A DNA stretch of 64,000 nt, taken from NCBI RefSeq assembly GCF_000613725.1, contig NZ_BAJN01000013.1, positions 1 to 64,000 on the forward strand, written 5' to 3'. The DNA is from Hoylesella pleuritidis JCM 14110 (GTDB lineage Bacteria; Bacteroidota; Bacteroidia; Bacteroidales; Bacteroidaceae). Within the stretch, counting starts at the first letter, position 1, and each line of letters starts with the position of its first letter. Below the pieces are notes generated by a model. It was not told the origin of the DNA and did no database searches. It saw only the letters and a program-made list of their open reading frames with translations. Positions 18,814 through 29,022 of the stretch are shown here, piece by piece. Both the position numbers and the translations under genes were made by a program.

Positions 18814-21800
18814 TGGTCTTAACTTTTAACGTGTCATCAGGAAGAGGAAGCACAATATCGGCTCGATCCTTGAAGCGGAACAAGTCTTTGAAATGGCTGA
18901 GCTTACGACGCCAGATGAAACCGACGCCATATTTGCCGATATCTCCTTCCAACCAGTCGTAGCTGTCGCGGTTATAGAAAACTTGAAGATACCTCGTCGA
19001 ACCTTGGTTCAGGCGGTATTCAAACGACACATTATTCAAGAACGTGTTATCCCGAGCCGTTACGTCATTGCCCGTCGACACCTTGCCGCCGATGATTATG
19101 CGCAGACGGTTGTTCCAAAAACGCTTAGAGAATTTGAAAGAATAGTCTGTATGCATATTGCCACTTGCATCGGTAACGTTGTCGAGACCGAAACTCAGGT
19201 CAAGTGTACGCAATGCACTGCCTGTGATATTATTGATTTGACTCTGCAAGAAAGCACTAAGAGCATTATTCATAGAGAATCCTTGCGTATTGCCATCGGC
19301 CAAATACATTCCCGTTGTGAGCATCGTCACGGCCAATTTACCGCGGTCTTCCTTGCTCATCGTATTGAGTTGGTTGGCCATTGCCATATCCTGTGGTGCA
19401 TTGATGATGAATTCCAGCCCCATATCTTTGAGTGTCTTGGTAATTACCACACCGCATTCAAAGTCTACTACACGACTGTCTTTCTCGCCCGACGCAACCG
19501 AAGCCTTAGTCGTTTCAGTAGCTGTGATATTGAGCTTCGGGTTCATTGCATCGCCGAGAAACTCTACATAACTGCCATCGCGGATAGTAAACGTCTTCAA
19601 AGGAATTACCGGAAGCGAGTATTTCATCTCTCCGTTGTTGAGCGTATAACGGCCGGTCAGTCTGAGTTGATCCACCGTATTATATTGCATCCGTAAGTTT
19701 CCGCCGCCGATCAGGTCTACATAATTAGACTTATCTGCATTCAGTGCACAAAGGATATGGGCGTTCTCATCTATCTCGATGCTCATATCCATATCCAAAC
19801 CTGTCAATGGCGGACGATCGATTACTTCCTGCGCGCTGTCTTTGAAATCGGTAAACTTCACCAAACCTTCCATCTGATTATCGGTGGTCAACGGCGAATC
19901 ACGCAACACATAAGTCAAATCCGTGGCACCGAGTACATCCAACTTACCCCGCATTTTCAAGTTATCAATGGGCCCGCCCATTCTTCCGAAAAAGTTAACA
20001 AAAGCTTTTCCATAAGCCTCTGACCTGTAATTCTCCTTGGCATCAATCAAAAGGAAGTTTTCCGTACGCATTCTCACATCGAGAATCATATTGTCCAAGT
20101 CCGCGAAATCGAAATACCCCGACACTGTCAGAGGGCTGGAGTTATGGGCATACATTTCGAAATTCTCGAAGAGCAGATGACTCCCCACGATCCGAACGGG
20201 GTCGTTATCGAAGCGCATTTCCACACCATAGGGTTCGCTCACAAGATAAGCAGAGTCTAAATAGACCTCACCGTTCACCTGCGGTTTGCTCAGCGCACCT
20301 TTCACAGTAAGTTTTCCTTCACCTGCTCCTTTGAATCCGATGAGCTGACGGGGAATGAATCCGTTGATATAAGAGAGCGGAAGACGATTGAGATGGAGGT
20401 CGGCATCGAGATAACCCTCGCCTTTCGACTGGTAGCTTCCTTCCAAAGTAGCCACCTTGTTGCCACTGCTCATTAGCGTTCCGTTGACATAGTGACTACC
20501 GTCAGACTTCGGCATATAAACGAATTCGGTGCTGATATCCCCCATTCGAGTACCTTCATAGACTAACTTTTCAACCGAAATGTCTGACGAAACAGACAGT
20601 TTATCTTTCGTCTGAATGACGTGAAAGTCGCCGTCCATCGTCCCCGAGATGCTCGGTGTATAAGGAAGCACCGACAGAACTTTATCCAACACGAACCTGT
20701 TTAGGCTGACAGTGACATCTTGTAAGGCTTCACGATTGCCGTCGTCCGTATAAACCTGAATACCCGTTCCATCTGAAGCAGAGAGCCGCAAGTTGGCAGA
20801 CACACGCCTATCGTCGCCTAAAAATACATAATTACTATCGTTGACACTGAACCGTTTGTAGCCCAAAATCGGGTTATCACCCATCAGATGCAACGCGATT
20901 CCGTTCGATTCCATCGAGCCCGACACGCCGATGCTCAGCCCGAGTTTGTTTTTGGCATCGTAAATCTTCGTTGTCAACTTCGTGCCTCGTTCATAGATGC
21001 CACCCGCAATCAGCGCATTGAACGTGTAATGGGGATTATCAGCATTATTGCGCACCTGTGCCTGATAGGTCATTGCATTGTCATTGGACAACAAACGGAG
21101 TCTGACCGTGTCCAATTGAATGCTGTCTACAATCATCGAATCGATTTCCATCCGCCCGTTTAAGCCTGCAACGGGCGACGAATGCATATCCATCGAAATA
21201 CTATTCAGTTCATAACCATACTTCTTCAGTACCCGACAGAAGAAATTACGCTTGCCGCTGGCCAGATAAATGCGGGCATTCGGCAGGCGCTCGCGCAGTC
21301 GCACCTGATCGATATATTTATCTTTCAACTGTCGTTGCAGTTCAGCCAGCAGTCTGTTTCCCTGTTTCATCAGCTGCTCATAACCGCCGCGTGCATCCAT
21401 ATTGAGGTGGAAATCACCGCAGTCTACAATGGCGTGGGTTGTATCGCGACGTGTAAAGACATCCATATCCACGGCTTCAGGACGATAAATTCGGGTATTA
21501 TCGTGAATCGTGATGTCGCTCACCGAGCCCTTAATCATATAATAATCGCGCCGATTTGTAGCCATATCCACGTGTCCGCACAAACCGACGGTCAGCGGTT
21601 GATGCAGAATGCGCAGACGATAGAGGTCAACCTTATCTATATCCATTCCCACCGTGGCTCGCAGACGCTTACTGTCCGTAAGGGCATCGAGGCTGATGAG
21701 ACCTTTCAGCAGTGTATTATCACTGTGAATATCAGCGTGAACGACACCATTTCTCATATTCGCACTACCCGTGATATGGTCTAAATCATAAGTTCCATAA

Positions 21801-23421
21801 CGGAATTTCAACACACGGGCCTGCACTTGCAAGCGGGTATGATGTGAAAAGATATCGGTTCCCGAACCCGTTACCGAGACATCGCCCGTAAACGGATGCA
21901 AGCCCATTCGGGGCAGAAAATGCTGCAAAGGCAAAGCATTGGCCGAGAGCTTGGCACGGTATGCCATCCGCCTTGTATCTATCTGAGCATCAGCCTTTAA
22001 GCTACCTCCTCCCTCAGATGCCGTTAATCGGGCTGCGATTAACTGTTGATCGACGTGCAATCTGCCGTTAATCGCTATGCGATTAGGCACATTTAGCGAT
22101 GCGTTTAACTGTTGATTGAAAAGGGCTGTAATAAAGCCGAGATTGAATGTATTGATTTTGAGGTCTGCATCGGCCTTCATCCGTTGCAGATTCAACGGAT
22201 CAGCAACATAACCAGTAGCTTTCAGTCGGAAGGCTGTGGGTAAAACGACAGACAGACCGGTAAAATTCACACGCCGCAGATTGCCTTTTACAACGCCATC
22301 GACGGCCAAAGGATAATTGGGCCACCACCGTCGAAACTGCAACGGCATATCGCCGAGAAAGCGCATTAAATCTTGTTTACCGAACGATCCGTGCAAAACA
22401 GCATTCATTTTACCCGGATTGCGGTCGGCAAAAGCATCGAGATCCATATCGAAAGCTGCCGTAAGACTCGATTCGGGGGTACTGAATCGGATGTCGGGAA
22501 GGTACAGATGGCAGAATCCAAAGCGATCGGGCCCGTCAACCGACTCACTTCTATCCCGCTTTTTTCCCTGAACGAGCAGGCGCGGAGACGCAAACTGAGC
22601 TGCGGTTTGCAATAATACAACGAGTCAGCACCCAATGTAACACCCGTGAGCGAGACGTGATTGAAGTCCAACCCTTTGCTGCGGGACTTAAAATTATTAT
22701 CATACCGCAGTCTACCTTCGGTCCAATCAAGATGCTGCACACGATAAATGCCCTTGTCAAGATCGAAGAATCCGCCGCCAGCAACCGTCTTTCCCAAATA
22801 GGCTTGCACTTGAAGCGTATCTCCCGGCAAGTGAACGGTAACATCGGTACGACTCACGGCAAGGTCGTCGACATAAATTTTCCAGTATATTCTACTTTCT
22901 GCGGTATCGGGTGGAACCGTATCGCTCAACTCCACATTCACTTTGGCACCAGCCAATTCGGCACTGTTCACCCGCAGAACCTCCTTTCCCAAGTCGATAC
23001 CATGGCTCTTCACGCATAGCCGATTGACCGTTCCGCAGACGCGAACTTCGTGTATCAGATGGGCTGTATTGAGTTTCAGATGATGAAATTCGAGTGCATC
23101 TACCTCCACTTTTTTATGCAACAGCGGCCACAGCTGCACATTAACGACCAATCGGCCGATATCGGCCACAGTATCTTTCACCTGCGGCAACGAGTCGTTG
23201 GGCTGTATAACGCGCAACCCTTCGATACCAAGATCGAGCGGAAAGACCAGTCTCACACGCTCGACAGCTATCTCAGAGCCTGTCTTTTCAGCCGCATAAG
23301 CCGCCACTTGGTTCACAGTCCAGCGCTGAAAAGGCGGGAAATAGAGTAGCAGTGCAAGTATAATAAAAAACAGAAGGGGGACAGCAATTGCTATTCCGAC
23401 CCCTTTCAGGATTTTCCTCAT
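18797..23421 (-). CDS. tamB: TamB-like translocation/assembly module protein, internal frame break
   Basis: Very large AsmA/TamB-type protein, about 1,541 residues if one base is restored. The N-terminus (ATG 23421) has a single membrane anchor (IAVPLLFFIILALLLYFPPF) followed by the AsmA-like start (QRWTVNQVAAYAAEKTGSEI). A long repetitive beta-rich region follows, and the C-terminal TamB (DUF490) domain holds GELKV-like repeats and RYLQVFYNRDSYDWLEGDIG. The frame carrying the N-terminus runs out at 22405, while the downstream frame is open from above 22612. Both encode sensible TamB sequence if switched near 22495-22525 (DSAIC to LPDIRFSTPESSL). TamB forms a periplasm-spanning groove thought to move phospholipids or assist barrel assembly. 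It precedes tamL with a 17-bp overlap and is divergent from a beta-barrel gene. Confidence 0.87.
22021..22110. repeat. GTTTAACGG-family element inside the tamB coding sequence
   Basis: Forward-strand CCGTTAATCG, GGC, TGCGATTAAC at 22021-22043 matches the 25-bp hairpin of the intergenic elements. Reverse-strand GCGATTAACGGCAGATTGCA (22075-22056) matches the 20-base unit at 11576. GCGTTTAACTGTTGATTG follows at 22100-22117. The copy is in frame and encodes part of the TamB repeat region around INGRLHVDQQLIAARLTA. Confidence 0.6.
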
Positions 23422-23448
23422 TGATATATCATTCGTTGATATGCCGTG

Positions 23449-23455
23449 CAAAGTA
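23449..23455 (-). promoter_or_regulatory. Candidate -7 element for tamB
   Basis: Reverse-strand TACTTTG (close to TAnnTTTG with one base fewer) lies 28 bp before the tamB ATG. It is weak but correctly placed in the divergent spacer. Confidence 0.35.
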
Positions 23456-23520
23456 AGCGATTTTTTACGAGAAAACGACACTTTCGGCCCGATTTTATCT
23501 ATCATACCGCACATTTTTAT

Positions 23521-23528
23521 TACTTTTG
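23521..23528 (+). promoter_or_regulatory. Candidate -7 element for the beta-barrel gene at 23551
   Basis: TACTTTTG followed by CAGGC, 22 bp before ATG 23551. It supports this ATG over longer in-frame starts upstream, which would overlap the promoter. Confidence 0.5.
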
Positions 23529-23550
23529 CAGGCAGTTATCAACACGCCGA

Positions 23551-26052
23551 ATGCTACGAACCGTTCTATTATCGATTCTTTTGCTGACTGCCGTTGCAAG
23601 TCGTTCGCAAGGGCAAAAGGAGCTTCCTACATCATCGTTCCGCACGGATTCTACGGTGATGATCGGCGAAGTGGTCATCACAGCACGCCAACCTGACGTT
23701 TTGTTAAGAGGAGACACCACCGTCATCAACGCCCAGAACTTCAAGACACCACCAGGTTCTTACCTCGAAACATTGATGAGTCGCATTCCTGGTCTCATCT
23801 ATGACCGACAGAAAAAGACGCTCGTCTATCACGGAAAAAACATCGAGGGAGTATGTGTCAACGGTCAGACGTTTTTCAACAACGATATAGAGATTGCACT
23901 GAAAAACCTTTCCGTTGATCTGATCAGTAAAATCAAGATTTACGATAAACGCGACGAACGGGAGCGAATCACCCGCGTTCGATCGGGCGGCAAACATTAT
24001 GTGCTCGATATTCAGACCAAGAACGAGTTCGACGGAATGCTCTTTTCGTCGGCCAAAGTGGGTTGGGGTTCGGTCAACAAACAGCAACAGGCACTCACAT
24101 CCAACTATTTTCGGCAGAACGGAGACAATATCTCGCTTTACGCCCAGCGCTCGAATGCCGAACAAACAGTACGTTACAAAGGAAACATAGCAACATTTGC
24201 CGCTTTCAATTTCAATAAAAACATATCCCAAAAACTGTCTGTCAACGGAAGTATCAATTATAATGCGTCTCGCAATGGAAGGCTTTCATCGTCGTATAAT
24301 GAACAATACCTCACAACAGGCAACCGATATCTGTCACAAACGGGAGAGCATTTCTCAACCTTGCGGATGTTTTCGGGCAATGGGGGTATGCGCTGGAATA
24401 TCAGCGAGAAATCGTTGCTGGGACTGCAATTCTCACTCAGCCGCACCGTTTCCCACAATCATTCCACTAATGCCCGGGCCACTTTCGATGCCCGTCCGAT
24501 GCTCGATGCGCGCCATCCTTTCACCGAATCGAAATCTTATGCACCTGAAAGCATTATCAATGAGGTGCACGGCAGTAGCAAGGGAGACGACAAATCGAAT
24601 GATTACAACATTACAGCCAACTTTACACAGCGGCTCAACGAATCGGGTACCAGTCTATCCCTAAAAGGCGAATACAGCCAGGCTACCGCCCGTTCAAATC
24701 ATTTCGACCGCTCGACAACCACTTATCACCGGCTGCATTCAGTCTTAGGTGGCGACTCTCTGTACCTGCTCGACCGCTATTCGCAGTCGCCCACTACCCG
24801 GAAACAAACCTATGGAGAGCTATCTTTCAGTCAACTGATCGGCGCTAATGTCTCCGTGCAGCTTGCTTACAAATTTTCCGCAAGTCGTGAGAGCACTCAT
24901 CATAACACATACGACCTTTCTCCGTTTGCCAACAGACATTCTCCCATCGGCACTTTGCCCCCACTCTACCGACAAGGATTTGTAGACAGCCTCAGCAATC
25001 ACAGCCGGAGTACAACGACAACAAATGAATTGCGATGCACATTCAATTACAATTGTGAGCCGTTCGAGATAGAAGCCGATCTCGTTTTGTCGCCGCAACA
25101 CCGCAGCATCAGCCAAAACGAGGGTGCCGTCAAGATCGATACTACACTCCGAATGACCATATTCTCTCCCTCATTCAACATAAGTTGGCAGCGAGAGCAA
25201 GTTACATTGGCTGCATCTTACAGCGGTTCGACCTCGCTTCCACCCCTGCGCAGCCTGCTGACACTTACGGACGACCGCGACCCACTCAATAAAACGCAAG
25301 GCAATCCCAATCTGCGCAGCACCTATTCGCAAAACATCCGGTTTAACGCAGACCTCACACGATTAGGACTTTCGGCATCGGCCGAATGGCAAAACGAACT
25401 GAACAGCGTTACAGAAGACATCGTTTACAACGCACAAACGGGCTCGCGCACCACCCGACCGGTCAATATCAACGGCAATTGGAGTGCCGGCGGAGAAGTC
25501 TATTATCGGCAATCTTTCGGGGCGTTCAATATCAATACAAATATCAGAGGCGATTATTCGCAAAACGTCGCACTGATGAACGCCGAGCGAAGCTATACCC
25601 GCAGCAACTCGATGCAATGCGGTTTGCAGGCCAACTACGCGCCTAAATGGGGCAGAATAGCGCTGCGAACCTTATGGAACATCCATCGTTCGACTTACAC
25701 GCAGAACCATTCGCACGATCTGTTGCGCCATTACAGCACCTCATTAGATGCCTATGCTACAATGTTCGACTGTCTTACGCTCAATACCACAGCAACTTAC
25801 AGCCTGCGAAGCGGTACGAACGTGCAACGCAAAGACCGCTCGCAGATAGTTTGGAATACCTCTGCCGAATGGCGTTTCTTACATAAAAAGCAACTCACAT
25901 TGGGCCTTTCGTGGAATGATATACTCAGTCAACGTCGCAGTTATCAAAGAGATGCCGACCTCACCGGCCTCAATGAGACTTACACACCGCAGATAGGCAG
26001 CTATGCACTTGTCACCTTACGCTACGACTTTAACCTGGTTTTGAATAAATAG
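23551..26052 (+). CDS. TonB-receptor-like outer-membrane beta-barrel protein
   Basis: Outer-membrane barrel of 833 residues of the Bacteroidota 'outer membrane beta-barrel' family related to TonB receptors. After a signal peptide (MLRTVLLSILLLTAVASRSQG) there is a plug-like region (VMIGEVVITARQPDVLLRGD; YLETLMSRIPGLIYDRQKK; NNDIEIALKNLSVDLISKIK), then a long barrel ending in YALVTLRYDFNLVLNK. It lacks an N-terminal carboxypeptidase-regulatory domain and a SusD partner. The plug's KIKIYDK after ALKNLS is typical of this family. It is divergent from tamB-tamL with 129 bp between start codons, so the barrel could be a client or a co-regulated envelope gene (inference). Its ligand is unknown. Confidence 0.85.
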   Translation: MLRTVLLSILLLTAVASRSQGQKELPTSSFRTDSTVMIGEVVITARQPDVLLRGDTTVINAQNFKTPPGSYLETLMSRIPGLIYDRQKKTLVYHGKNIEGVCVNGQTFFNNDIEIALKNLSVDLISKIKIYDKRDERERITRVRSGGKHYVLDIQTKNEFDGMLFSSAKVGWGSVNKQQQALTSNYFRQNGDNISLYAQRSNAEQTVRYKGNIATFAAFNFNKNISQKLSVNGSINYNASRNGRLSSSYNEQYLTTGNRYLSQTGEHFSTLRMFSGNGGMRWNISEKSLLGLQFSLSRTVSHNHSTNARATFDARPMLDARHPFTESKSYAPESIINEVHGSSKGDDKSNDYNITANFTQRLNESGTSLSLKGEYSQATARSNHFDRSTTTYHRLHSVLGGDSLYLLDRYSQSPTTRKQTYGELSFSQLIGANVSVQLAYKFSASRESTHHNTYDLSPFANRHSPIGTLPPLYRQGFVDSLSNHSRSTTTTNELRCTFNYNCEPFEIEADLVLSPQHRSISQNEGAVKIDTTLRMTIFSPSFNISWQREQVTLAASYSGSTSLPPLRSLLTLTDDRDPLNKTQGNPNLRSTYSQNIRFNADLTRLGLSASAEWQNELNSVTEDIVYNAQTGSRTTRPVNINGNWSAGGEVYYRQSFGAFNINTNIRGDYSQNVALMNAERSYTRSNSMQCGLQANYAPKWGRIALRTLWNIHRSTYTQNHSHDLLRHYSTSLDAYATMFDCLTLNTTATYSLRSGTNVQRKDRSQIVWNTSAEWRFLHKKQLTLGLSWNDILSQRRSYQRDADLTGLNETYTPQIGSYALVTLRYDFNLVLNK

Positions 26053-26072
26053 AAATTGAAAATTGGAAATTA

Positions 26073-26117
26073 AGAATTGATAGTTCTATATAAAAGAATC
26101 CCTCAATTATCAATTCT
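26073..26117. terminator. Hairpin between convergent genes
   Basis: AGAATTGATA (26073-26082) and TATCAATTCT (26108-26117) pair perfectly between the convergent barrel gene and pseudouridine synthase gene. AATTG words recur on both sides. The right arm touches the synthase stop codon. Confidence 0.55.
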
Positions 26118-26794
26118 CAATCACCAGGCAAACACAGCACTTGCCACAACTTATCGTCAGGCAAAGGCGCCGTAACAGAAACAGGAAGCTGAGATACGGG
26201 ATGAATGAACTCTACTCGGCGCGACAAGAGACAGATACTTCCGTCGGGATTACTGCGTTTGGCTCCGTATTTCAAATCACCTTTGATGGGACACCCAATG
26301 TTAGCCAACTGACAACGAATCTGATGATGGCGACCCGTTAACAGCTGAATTTCCCATAAATAATAATTGTCGCTATGCCCAATGATGCGATATCGTAGCA
26401 CAGCTCTTTTAGAATAAGGCACCTCGTGTTCGTAAGCATAGCTCTTGTTTTGCTTTTCATTGCGCACTAACCAGTTCGTCAGCTCGCCCTCTTGAGCTTG
26501 GGGCGCATTGCGTGTGATGGCCCAATAGGTCTTGTGTACATCTCCGTCGCGGAACATATTGTTGAGACGCGACAAGGCCTTAGAGGTCTTTGCGAAGACG
26601 ACCAATCCCCAAACGGGTCGGTCTAACCGATGAACAACTCCCAAGAAAACATTGCCAGGTTTGGCATAAGCCTCTTTCAGATAGACTTTCACAGTCTCTG
26701 CAAGCGGCGTATCGCCCGTTTTGTCTCCCTGCACAATCTCCCCACTGCGCTTGGAAACAATGATTATGTGATTGTCTTCGTAGGCTATCAGCAT
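26117..26794 (-). CDS. RluA-family pseudouridine synthase
   Basis: RNA pseudouridine synthase of 225 residues, which converts selected uridines of rRNA or tRNA to pseudouridine. The catalytic motif is HRLDRPVWGLVVFAKT with nucleophile Asp58. The family's LLTGRHHQIRCQLANIGCPI segment and the closing LPDDKLWQVL are present. There is no N-terminal S4 domain, so it is a short RluA/RluC-type enzyme of uncertain target. It lies downstream of fabG with a 172-bp spacer full of GATGAAA-type repeats and may be separately transcribed. Confidence 0.92.
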   Translation of the reverse strand: MLIAYEDNHIIIVSKRSGEIVQGDKTGDTPLAETVKVYLKEAYAKPGNVFLGVVHRLDRPVWGLVVFAKTSKALSRLNNMFRDGDVHKTYWAITRNAPQAQEGELTNWLVRNEKQNKSYAYEHEVPYSKRAVLRYRIIGHSDNYYLWEIQLLTGRHHQIRCQLANIGCPIKGDLKYGAKRSNPDGSICLLSRRVEFIHPVSQLPVSVTAPLPDDKLWQVLCLPGD

Positions 26795-26802
26795 CGGGAT
26801 GA

Positions 26803-26957
26803 ATGATTAATGATGAAAGATGAAGGAGTGATACCGGATGAAAGGTTATCAGATGAGGGATGAGAGATAAGGGATGAAAGATCATTCGTTGGAAAGTTAA
26901 TCGTAGACTGACTCTTCCGGACAATGAATCTTTCATCTCTCATCTTTCATCCTTCAT
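26803..26957. repeat. GATGAAA/GATGAG word repeats forming a long hairpin
   Basis: Imperfect reiterations of GGATGAAAGATGA on the left (26810-26883) and their complement CTTTCATCTCTCATC on the right (26931-26957) can fold into one long stem. It lies between fabG and the pseudouridine synthase gene. Similar word-reiterated hairpins made of other words occur at 26053-26117 and 51906-52050. Confidence 0.6.
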
Positions 26958-26966
26958 CCAACCAAA

Positions 26967-27713
26967 CTACATATTCATTCCGCCGTCTACCTGAATCACC
27001 TGTCCGCTGATGTAGCTCGACATATCCGAAGCCAAGAAAACGGCACAATTGGCAATGTCATCAACGGTTCCGCCGCGGCGAAGAGGAATCTTGCTCACCC
27101 ACTCTTCACGCACTTTGTCAGACAACTGCTGGGTCATCGCCGTATCGATAAAGCCCGGGGCAATAGCGTTGGCACGTATCCCCTTGGGCCCCATTTCCTG
27201 ACCTACACTCTTGGCAAGGGCAATCAGGCCGGCTTTCGAGGCCGCATAGTTGGCCTGACCGGCATTACCATGCACACCGACGACCGATGCCATATTGATA
27301 ATTGAGCCTCCGCGCTGACGCATCATCACCGGAATGCAAGCGTGGATGAAATTAAACGCACTCTTCAAATTGACTGCAATCACAGCATCCCACTGTGCTT
27401 CGCTCATCCGAAGCATCAATCCGTCTTTCGTAATGCCGGCATTATTGACAAGAATATCTACCGATCCAAATTCCTCTTTTACTAATTTCACGACGTCTTC
27501 TGTCTGTGCAAAGTCGGCCGCATTGCTGGCATAGCCTTTCGCTTTCACGCCGAGTGCTGTAATTTCAGCCTCTGTTGCCTTGCCGTTTTCATCGATAACG
27601 AGATCGGTAAACGCGATATTTGCACCCTCTGCGGCAAACTTCAAGGCAATGGCTTTGCCTATACCGCGTGCGGCACCCGTGATAAGCGCCGTCTTTCCAG
27701 CTAATAATTTCAT
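26967..27713 (-). CDS. fabG: 3-oxoacyl-ACP reductase (SDR)
   Basis: Short-chain dehydrogenase/reductase that reduces 3-oxoacyl-ACP with NADPH in fatty-acid elongation. The Rossmann glycine motif is GAARGIG (residues 13-19), followed by NNAGITKDGL and the catalytic Ser143, Tyr156 and Lys160 (YAASK). The C-terminus SSYISGQVIQVDGGMNM is typical FabG. The length of 248 residues is standard. It starts 39 bp after the TetR-type regulator gene and is probably co-transcribed with it. Confidence 0.94.
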   Translation of the reverse strand: MKLLAGKTALITGAARGIGKAIALKFAAEGANIAFTDLVIDENGKATEAEITALGVKAKGYASNAADFAQTEDVVKLVKEEFGSVDILVNNAGITKDGLMLRMSEAQWDAVIAVNLKSAFNFIHACIPVMMRQRGGSIINMASVVGVHGNAGQANYAASKAGLIALAKSVGQEMGPKGIRANAIAPGFIDTAMTQQLSDKVREEWVSKIPLRRGGTVDDIANCAVFLASDMSSYISGQVIQVDGGMNM

Positions 27714-27752
27714 TTCGTTCTTATGTTTAAAAGTTTATAATTAATGATCAAT

Positions 27753-28346
27753 TCATCTCATTCTCGTCTTTCCCAACGCACCGTATACCACCTTGGCCAC
27801 GAGCGGCTTACTACTTTCCTCGGTGAGTCCGTGTCCCAATCGTCCATAGATGAACGGCACTTCTAATCCTTTGATGCAATAATGCGTGATATCGGCCACC
27901 AAATCTACGTTGTCGATATCAAACTCTCCACTGGCCTTTCCTTCTGCATAAACCTTGCGAAAAAGCTCAATCTCGTCTTCATCAAAATTCTTTCGCACCT
28001 TCTCCACCATCCAAATATTGCGGAAAAACTCTGCACGCAGATTGCCATTGCGCACCACCGTCTCTTTGATCATACTGAGATGGGTATAGATCAGTTCAAT
28101 GATCTTGTCTTGCGGAGCGATTTTTTTGGCTGCCACTTCATCGAGTTTGTCGCTGAGTCGCTCCAATTCAGACTCGATGACGGCATAATACACATCTTCC
28201 TTCCTGTTGAAGTAGGTGTAAAGCGTGCGTCGTCCCTTGCCCGAAGCTATGGCAATGTCATTCATCGTGGTATTGGCAACCCCGTTTTTTGCAAATAACA
28301 ATCTTGCAACATCTACTAATTTTTGCCTTGTTTTGGATATGGACAT
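27753..28346 (-). CDS. TetR/AcrR-family transcriptional regulator
   Basis: One-component repressor of 197 residues. The N-terminal helix-turn-helix is clear (ARLLFAKNGVANTTMNDIA, then GKGRRTLYTYFNRKEDV). The C-terminal ligand domain is helical and not assignable. I start at ATG 28346 (MSISKTRQK); a TTG two codons upstream is less likely. It has a good promoter and is followed by fabG at 39 bp, so it may regulate fatty-acid synthesis and itself; both are inferences from position. Confidence 0.92.
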   Translation of the reverse strand: MSISKTRQKLVDVARLLFAKNGVANTTMNDIAIASGKGRRTLYTYFNRKEDVYYAVIESELERLSDKLDEVAAKKIAPQDKIIELIYTHLSMIKETVVRNGNLRAEFFRNIWMVEKVRKNFDEDEIELFRKVYAEGKASGEFDIDNVDLVADITHYCIKGLEVPFIYGRLGHGLTEESSKPLVAKVVYGALGKTRMR

Positions 28347-28966
28347 ACACAAATCCTCCGTCTATTGATTAAAGTGCACAGAATTATAGTTGTGTGCAAA
28401 AGTATCGAATTTATTTCGTTCGTGCAAATTCTGAGAGCTATTTTACACGAATTAAGACCTAAAAAATTGATTTATGGGAAAAAGAATTTCACTTACTTAA
28501 TGAAACAATAAATTATATAAACATATACAATTCATTTTATATGAGTATGCAGGGGAGAATGAAAAGTAGTTCTAAAGTTTGTTGTTTAAGATAAGGAATT
28601 AAAACTGAAAGCCGTTAGGCTAATACAGAATAGAGATAAGTAAGACAGACAGAACTCTGTGACGACTTTTGACACCATACTACTCTAATGACATTATTAG
28701 GCACTAAGTTGAATCAAATTATTGGAGCAAAAGTGATAAAAGATATGAAACTAAAAGGATGAATCAAGCCACATTACCCCTCAATGCAGAAGAGTGATAT
28801 GGCTTTTATCAGGTACTTGGAAAGGTGAGGGACTTAGCTCACGAGCGTGAGTTATAAGCAAGGCTTAACACGAACTGATACGAGAACATTGCGGTAGGAC
28901 AAATGTTTCAGAAGATATCTCCAAAGCTGACTAAGAAAAGTATAAAAACCATAGTCAGCAAGTGCT
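28347..28966. other. Intergenic region between the PorV-like gene and the tetR promoter
   Basis: A 620-bp gap. It contains the tetR promoter near its right-hand (tetR) end as drawn here at 28397-28428, a small hairpin (CTCAC-GAGC-GTGAG, 28838-28851) and a decayed copy of the PorV-like gene's last codons (28904-28962). The rest is A-rich and without recognisable genes. Confidence 0.55.
28397..28428 (-). promoter_or_regulatory. Promoter of tetR-fabG
   Basis: Reverse-strand TTTG (28428-28425), 20 bp, TACTTTTG (28404-28397). The start codon is about 50 bp downstream. GTGCAAA occurs twice across it, a possible operator half-site. Confidence 0.75.
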
Positions 28967-29022
28967 TCAGAAAGTGTACCCTAAACCAATCAAGAAAGTG
29001 TCAAGACCGTAGTCAGCAAATG
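28904..29022. repeat. 59-bp tandem duplication of the PorV-like gene 3' end
   Basis: Bases 28904-28962 align with 28963-29022 at about three quarters identity (shared runs include TTCAGAA and TAGTCAGCAA). The right copy encodes the gene's last residues (FADYGLDTFLIGLGYTF). The left copy, beyond the stop, still reads LADYGFYTFL in the same sense. Confidence 0.65.
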
